NCBI GenBank assembly: GCA_022705325.1
Contig: JAKJER010000027.1
Location: 1-64,000 of the forward strand
Origin: Planctomycetota bacterium
Lineage (GTDB): Bacteria > Planctomycetota > Phycisphaerae > SM23-33
DNA length: 64,000 bases
Reading direction: 5' to 3'
Of the stretch, positions 60,539 to 64,000 are shown one piece after another. Within the stretch, counting starts at the first letter, position 1, and every line of letters starts with the position of its first letter. The notes beneath the pieces are model-generated. The model was given only the letters and a program-made list of their open reading frames with translations, did not search any database and was not told the origin of the DNA. The position numbers and the translations under genes are program-made.

Positions 60539-61567
60539 TCAGAACCGCAGTGAGAGCGCCACCTGCCAGGTGTGTGAGCGGCCGAACTCCGGGCGAAGCT
60601 CGGGGTACATGTCACAGAGGTAGCCCAGGTCCAGAGAGCACCACTTGGCCATGAAGACCGTCAGCCCGCCGCTCCAGCCGATGTTGCCCCGGGCGTCGAA
60701 GGCTGCGCCAGCCCGAAGGTACAGCCACTGCGTCAGGCTGTGCTGGACGCCGCCCGAGAAGCGGTGGACCTGGAGCCGGTCGAAGGTGGTGTAGTAGTTG
60801 CCGTACTCGTAGTCCACGTGAACCACGGACATCGGGGCGTACTCGTAGGAGATCCCCGGGCGGAGAATGTACTGCTCCTGGGTGTCCTTGATCTTCACCG
60901 GCACGAAGCCGCCGAGCGTGGGCACCAGGGCCCGGGCGCGGAAGGGCGAGAACCCGTACTCCGTGACCAGTCCGATCAGCCAGTTCTTGGCCGGCTCGTA
61001 CAGCCCGCCCACGCGGAAGCGATAGTTCTCGGCGTGGCTTTCGCTGACGCGGAGCGGGCCGAGATTGTTGACGACCTCCGCCTCGGTGTAGCTCAGGCTG
61101 GCCCCGATGCCGACCTTCTCGAATCGCTTGCCCCACTGGAGCAGGCTGGTCTTGACCTCGTAGTCGAACTCCAGCCCCTGGCGGGTGGTGGCGCGGTTGA
61201 CGCAGATCTGGTTGAGCACCGGCTGGAAGGTGCCGAACTTCTTGGTGTCCCACGTGAGCGACTCGCTGATCACGTTGATGTTGGTCCCCTCGTCCAGGCG
61301 GATCTGCGAGTACGACGGGGTAACGACAAGCCCCAGCTTGTCCGGCAGGGAGAACCAACCCACCGAGGCCGGGTTGATTGCACCGGAGGTGCGGTTGGCT
61401 GCCGTCGGGCCGCCGAACACCGTGACCTCGGTGAAGCGGACGAACGCCGCGGGCAGACGGACGGAGAAGTCCTTGTCGCCGTAGTCGCTGCCGCCCAGGG
61501 CGGGCGAGGCTATGGAGACCAACAGGAGCATCCACGCCGCGTGTCGTACCGATCGCCGATTTATCAC
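60539..61567 (-). CDS. outer-membrane beta-barrel protein
   Basis: A 342-residue exported protein with a signal peptide (HAAWMLLLVSIASPALG-GS) and a body of regularly alternating amphipathic strands (YRFRVGGLYEPAKNWLIGLVTEYGF, QYILRPGISYEYAPMSVVHVDYEYG). The last residue is Phe (VALSLRF), as required by the BAM insertion machine. About 14 strands are likely. PorV/FadL-like barrels are the nearest match by eye. GTG 61567 with AGGAAAGG upstream is chosen as start. Cargo is unknown. Confidence 0.75.
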   Translation of the reverse strand: MINRRSVRHAAWMLLLVSIASPALGGSDYGDKDFSVRLPAAFVRFTEVTVFGGPTAANRTSGAINPASVGWFSLPDKLGLVVTPSYSQIRLDEGTNINVISESLTWDTKKFGTFQPVLNQICVNRATTRQGLEFDYEVKTSLLQWGKRFEKVGIGASLSYTEAEVVNNLGPLRVSESHAENYRFRVGGLYEPAKNWLIGLVTEYGFSPFRARALVPTLGGFVPVKIKDTQEQYILRPGISYEYAPMSVVHVDYEYGNYYTTFDRLQVHRFSGGVQHSLTQWLYLRAGAAFDARGNIGWSGGLTVFMAKWCSLDLGYLCDMYPELRPEFGRSHTWQVALSLRF

Positions 61568-61702
61568 TGAGAGGCCTTTCCTACCTGGCGGGCAGAACAA
61601 AACGCCCAAGAATTGGTTCGCGCGTCGCCATCCATACGGCGGCGCTGGACGCCGAGACTTTTATCCGGCATCGGCTTGCGTGTCAAGCGAAGGTTCTTTT
61701 TT

Positions 61703-62458
61703 CTAGAGGATGCCGGGGAAGACCGCCCGCCGTCGGGGCGGATAGTCGGGGAACGTGCTTCGATACCAGCGATGGCACGCCAGCGCCCTGGGCAGGAGGT
61801 TCGCCGCCGTCCAGACGGCGAAGGCAACGCCCGCAGGCGACCACGTCAGGAGGGCCCAGCCAGCCCACTCCACCATCTCGCCCAGGTAGTTGGGGCAGGA
61901 GACATAGTTGAACAGACCGCCGCGGGGCAGATCGTAGTGTCGCTCCCCCGGGCGGCGGAAAGACCGGAGGCGGCTGTCGGCCTGCACGTGGACGCACAGG
62001 CCGCCCAGGAACAGTCCCAGGCCCGCCAGGAAGGCCGGCCCGGTCAACCACTCGGCGCCGCGCGAGGGGCCCAGGGCGAAGAGATATCGCCCCTGCAGGT
62101 ACCCGTTGACCACGTTGAAGAACATCCCGCTGGCCACCACCACCATCGGCATGGACCGGCTGCTGCGCAGACGTTGCGAGTAGATAAAGGTCCGGTAGCC
62201 ATAGTGGACGTTCCAGACAACCAGGAACGTCCAGTCCGCGGCCGAACGGTGGCGGCCGAGGGCGAACAGGAGGACCACCATGACGACGGCGGGCGACTCC
62301 ATGAGCAGCCAGCCCAGCCGGGCTGACAGGACCGGCCCCCACCCCGGCCTGGCGAACCGCCCGTAGGGGGCGGTGGTCCGCATCAGCGCGACGAAGACGG
62401 CCCCGGCCAGCACCAGCCACCCGACAAGCAGAAGGTCGTAGGTCGTCCGTTCGTCCAC
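61703..62458 (-). CDS. 5-alpha-reductase-like (DUF1295) membrane enzyme
   Basis: A 251-residue polytopic protein of the steroid 5-alpha-reductase / DUF1295 family. About six membrane helices precede the conserved C-terminal part GGLFNYVSCPNYLGEMVEWAGWAL, with the family Asn-Tyr and Glu residues, and end with AVFPGIL. NADPH-dependent reduction of an unsaturated lipid or isoprenoid is expected; no steroid pathway is implied. GTG 62458 has GGGAGGAG 7 bases upstream, which fixes the start. Confidence 0.85.
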   Translation of the reverse strand: MDERTTYDLLLVGWLVLAGAVFVALMRTTAPYGRFARPGWGPVLSARLGWLLMESPAVVMVVLLFALGRHRSAADWTFLVVWNVHYGYRTFIYSQRLRSSRSMPMVVVASGMFFNVVNGYLQGRYLFALGPSRGAEWLTGPAFLAGLGLFLGGLCVHVQADSRLRSFRRPGERHYDLPRGGLFNYVSCPNYLGEMVEWAGWALLTWSPAGVAFAVWTAANLLPRALACHRWYRSTFPDYPPRRRAVFPGIL

Positions 62459-62635
62459 GCTGCCGCTCCTCCCGCGGCAGAGCCGCGGCGGGTGGATGAT
62501 ACGCCCGCAGGCCCCCATTCGTCCAGCGGGACCCGGGCGAAAGACATTCGTTCGCACTTTCGCATCCGACAGGCGAGACGCCTGTCGCACCTCCCCCTTG
62601 GCTCTCGCGTGAGAGGGCGATAGACTTATCCGCAC

Positions 62636-64000
62636 ATGAGAATCGCGCGCTTCCTGCTTCGATACCGCTGGTGGGTGGTGGCGTGCCTGTCGGCGCTCAC
62701 GCTGACCGGCGCCGCCCTGGCGCCCTCGTTGCAGTTCGACTTCACGCCGCAGGCCGTCTTCGAGGGCAACGACGATCTCCTGAACTACGACGAAGAGTTC
62801 AAGCGCGTGTTCGGCTACCAGGACGCGGTGCTGCTGGTGGTGCTGGAGGCCACGGGGGGCGACGACGTGCTCGGCGAGGCGGCCCTGGCCTGGCAGGTCC
62901 GCGTGGCCGGCGAGTTGCAGGCACTGACCCACGTCCAGCGGGCCGAGGCGATGGTCCTGCTCCAGGTGCCGCGGCGCATTCCCGGCGTGGGCCTGGCGGT
63001 CGGCTCGCAGCCGCTGGTGCCCGCCGCCTTGACCGCCGACACCCGACAGCGAATCAACGAACAACTCCACCACCTGCCCCTGGTGGACGGGGAGTTGATC
63101 AGCCGCGACCGCCGCGCGACGAAGATCGTGCTGTTCGCCGACGCCGACTGCCGCGAGGCCGCCCGCATGAGGGACCTGATCGCCCGGGTGAAGGCTACGC
63201 TGGACCGCTCGCCCCTGCCCGCGGGGTACGCGGTCCACCTGAGCGGGTTGCCCGCCCTTCGCATGGACATCGTCCAGGGCCTGCGGGAGGACCTGTTCTT
63301 CCTCCTGCCGGTGGCCGGCGGGCTGTTCCTGATCATCCTGCTGGGCGAGTTCCGCCGCCTGGGCGCGGCGCTGCTGCCGCTGGCGGCCGTCGGCGCGGGC
63401 CTGGCCTGGACGGTCGGCTTGTTCGTGCTGTGCGGGCAGGAACTCAACATCGTCAGCAACGTCCTGCCGGTGATGTTGTTCGTGATCGGGATGGCCAACT
63501 GCGTGCACATGGTCAGCCGCTACGGCGAAGAGATCGTCCGCACGCCGCGCCGGCCGATCGGTGCGGCCCGGCGGACCGTCCGCTTCATGCTGCTGGCCTG
63601 CCTGCTGACATCGCTGACGACGATGGTGGGTTTCGCCAGCCTGCTGGCGGCCCGCAGCGCGGTGCTCCAGGCCCTCGGGCTGCACGCGGTGATCGGCGTG
63701 GGCCTGCTTTACGTCAGCACCATCACCGTGCTGGGGACGCTGCTGCCGAGCGTCCGCCCGCCCCGCCTGGACCGCGGAGCGGTCCGCGACCACCACCTGC
63801 ACCCGGTGGCCCGGCTGGTCGGCTGGGCGGGGCACCTGATCGCACGCAACCCGCGCCGCACGCTGGCGGGCGGGGCGGTGGTGGTGGCGGCCGCCCTGGT
63901 GCTGGCCCGCGGCGCGGTCGTGAACTCCTACATGATGGAGACGTACGACGAGTCCCACCCGGGGATCAAGACGCTGCGGCTGGTGGAGAGACAGCTTTCG
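62636..64000 (+). CDS. RND/MMPL-family exporter, N-terminal part
   Basis: At least 455 residues; the gene runs off the right edge. The N-terminal helix (WWVVACLSALTLTGAALAP) is followed by an extracytoplasmic domain of about 190 residues. Next come five membrane helices including LLPVAGGLFLIILLGE, LGAALLPLAAVGAGLAWTVGL, ELNIVSNVLPVMLFVIGMANCVH and TSLTTMVGFASLLAA, the sterol-sensing-like core of RND permeases. A second periplasmic domain starts at the edge (SYMMETYDESHPGIK). Likely exports a lipid or hopanoid, as in HpnN-type proteins (inference). No ribosome site is clear at ATG 62636. Confidence 0.9.
   Translation, partial: MRIARFLLRYRWWVVACLSALTLTGAALAPSLQFDFTPQAVFEGNDDLLNYDEEFKRVFGYQDAVLLVVLEATGGDDVLGEAALAWQVRVAGELQALTHVQRAEAMVLLQVPRRIPGVGLAVGSQPLVPAALTADTRQRINEQLHHLPLVDGELISRDRRATKIVLFADADCREAARMRDLIARVKATLDRSPLPAGYAVHLSGLPALRMDIVQGLREDLFFLLPVAGGLFLIILLGEFRRLGAALLPLAAVGAGLAWTVGLFVLCGQELNIVSNVLPVMLFVIGMANCVHMVSRYGEEIVRTPRRPIGAARRTVRFMLLACLLTSLTTMVGFASLLAARSAVLQALGLHAVIGVGLLYVSTITVLGTLLPSVRPPRLDRGAVRDHHLHPVARLVGWAGHLIARNPRRTLAGGAVVVAAALVLARGAVVNSYMMETYDESHPGIKTLRLVERQLS

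Noticed and set aside
62636..63958. Minus-strand open frame continuing upstream of the 5-alpha-reductase-like gene
   Set aside because: It is antisense to the RND exporter; the start at GTG 62458 has a strong ribosome site.

Overview
The window looks like a high-GC chromosome segment of a planctomycete, most likely a Phycisphaerae-type lineage (inference). The grounds are an H-X9-DG prepilin-like protein, a Tat-exported Gfo/Idh/MocA oxidoreductase, many secreted glycoside hydrolases and esterases, a type II secretion operon with a PilM/PilN-like fusion, and palindromic repeats of the AAAAGGGGTCAGGAACC type. There are no rRNA genes, no CRISPR array and no recognisable insertion-sequence transposase.

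Layout. 1-1.1 kb: a tRNA-Pro/GIY-YIG nuclease tandem repeat running off the left edge, then the RNase P RNA gene (minus strand). 1.2-8.0 kb (minus): zinc-ribbon protein, prepilin-like protein, purC, a cell-wall amidase lipoprotein, a small membrane protein, a Minf_1886-like protein, metG and a DUF2442/DUF4160 pair. 8.2-13.5 kb (plus): first carbohydrate block (sialidase-fold protein, GH78 rhamnosidase, oxidoreductase). 13.8-15.8 kb: glnK-amt nitrogen module behind a sigma-54-like promoter. 15.9-22.8 kb: UbiB-like kinase with a phasin-like partner, REC-histidine kinase fusion, Mrr-N winged-helix protein, GT2 synthase, LURP-one-like protein. 23.5-33.4 kb: second carbohydrate block for arabinoxylan-type substrates (esterases, GH10, GH43, CE1-like, GH2). 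33.4-46.4 kb: a complete type II secretion operon, gspE-F-G-H-I-J-K-L-M-C-D, with a trailing lipoprotein. 46.5-48.8 kb: ECF sigma, anti-sigma, Spy-like and secreted proteins. 48.9-50.3 kb: tRNA-Ala, rnpA, yidD, ogt. 50.4-54.1 kb: assimilatory sulfate operon cysH-cysD-cysN(C). 54.2-64 kb: an orphan membrane protein, a ThiF-tryptophanase fusion, a large inverted-repeat element, a SASA esterase, a beta-barrel protein, a 5-alpha-reductase-like membrane enzyme and the start of an RND exporter.

How the parts fit. The secretion operon would export the signal-peptide-bearing hydrolases on either side of it. The GH10, GH43, CE1-like and acetylesterase-like proteins together can strip and cut decorated xylan; GH78 adds rhamnose release. 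The sulfate operon pairs an APS-type reductase, which does not need PAPS, with a CysN whose APS-kinase domain has lost its key motifs; the two facts support each other.

The points most worth following are: the ThiF-tryptophanase fusion; a 24-bp-armed palindromic repeat inserted in frame into the cleaved leader of GspI; the tandem tRNA/terminator/GIY-YIG module at the left edge (with an assembly caveat); the pseudo-APS-kinase; a P-II protein lacking Tyr51; and a 213-bp compound inverted repeat near 58.7 kb. All functions are assigned by reading motifs; no database search was possible.
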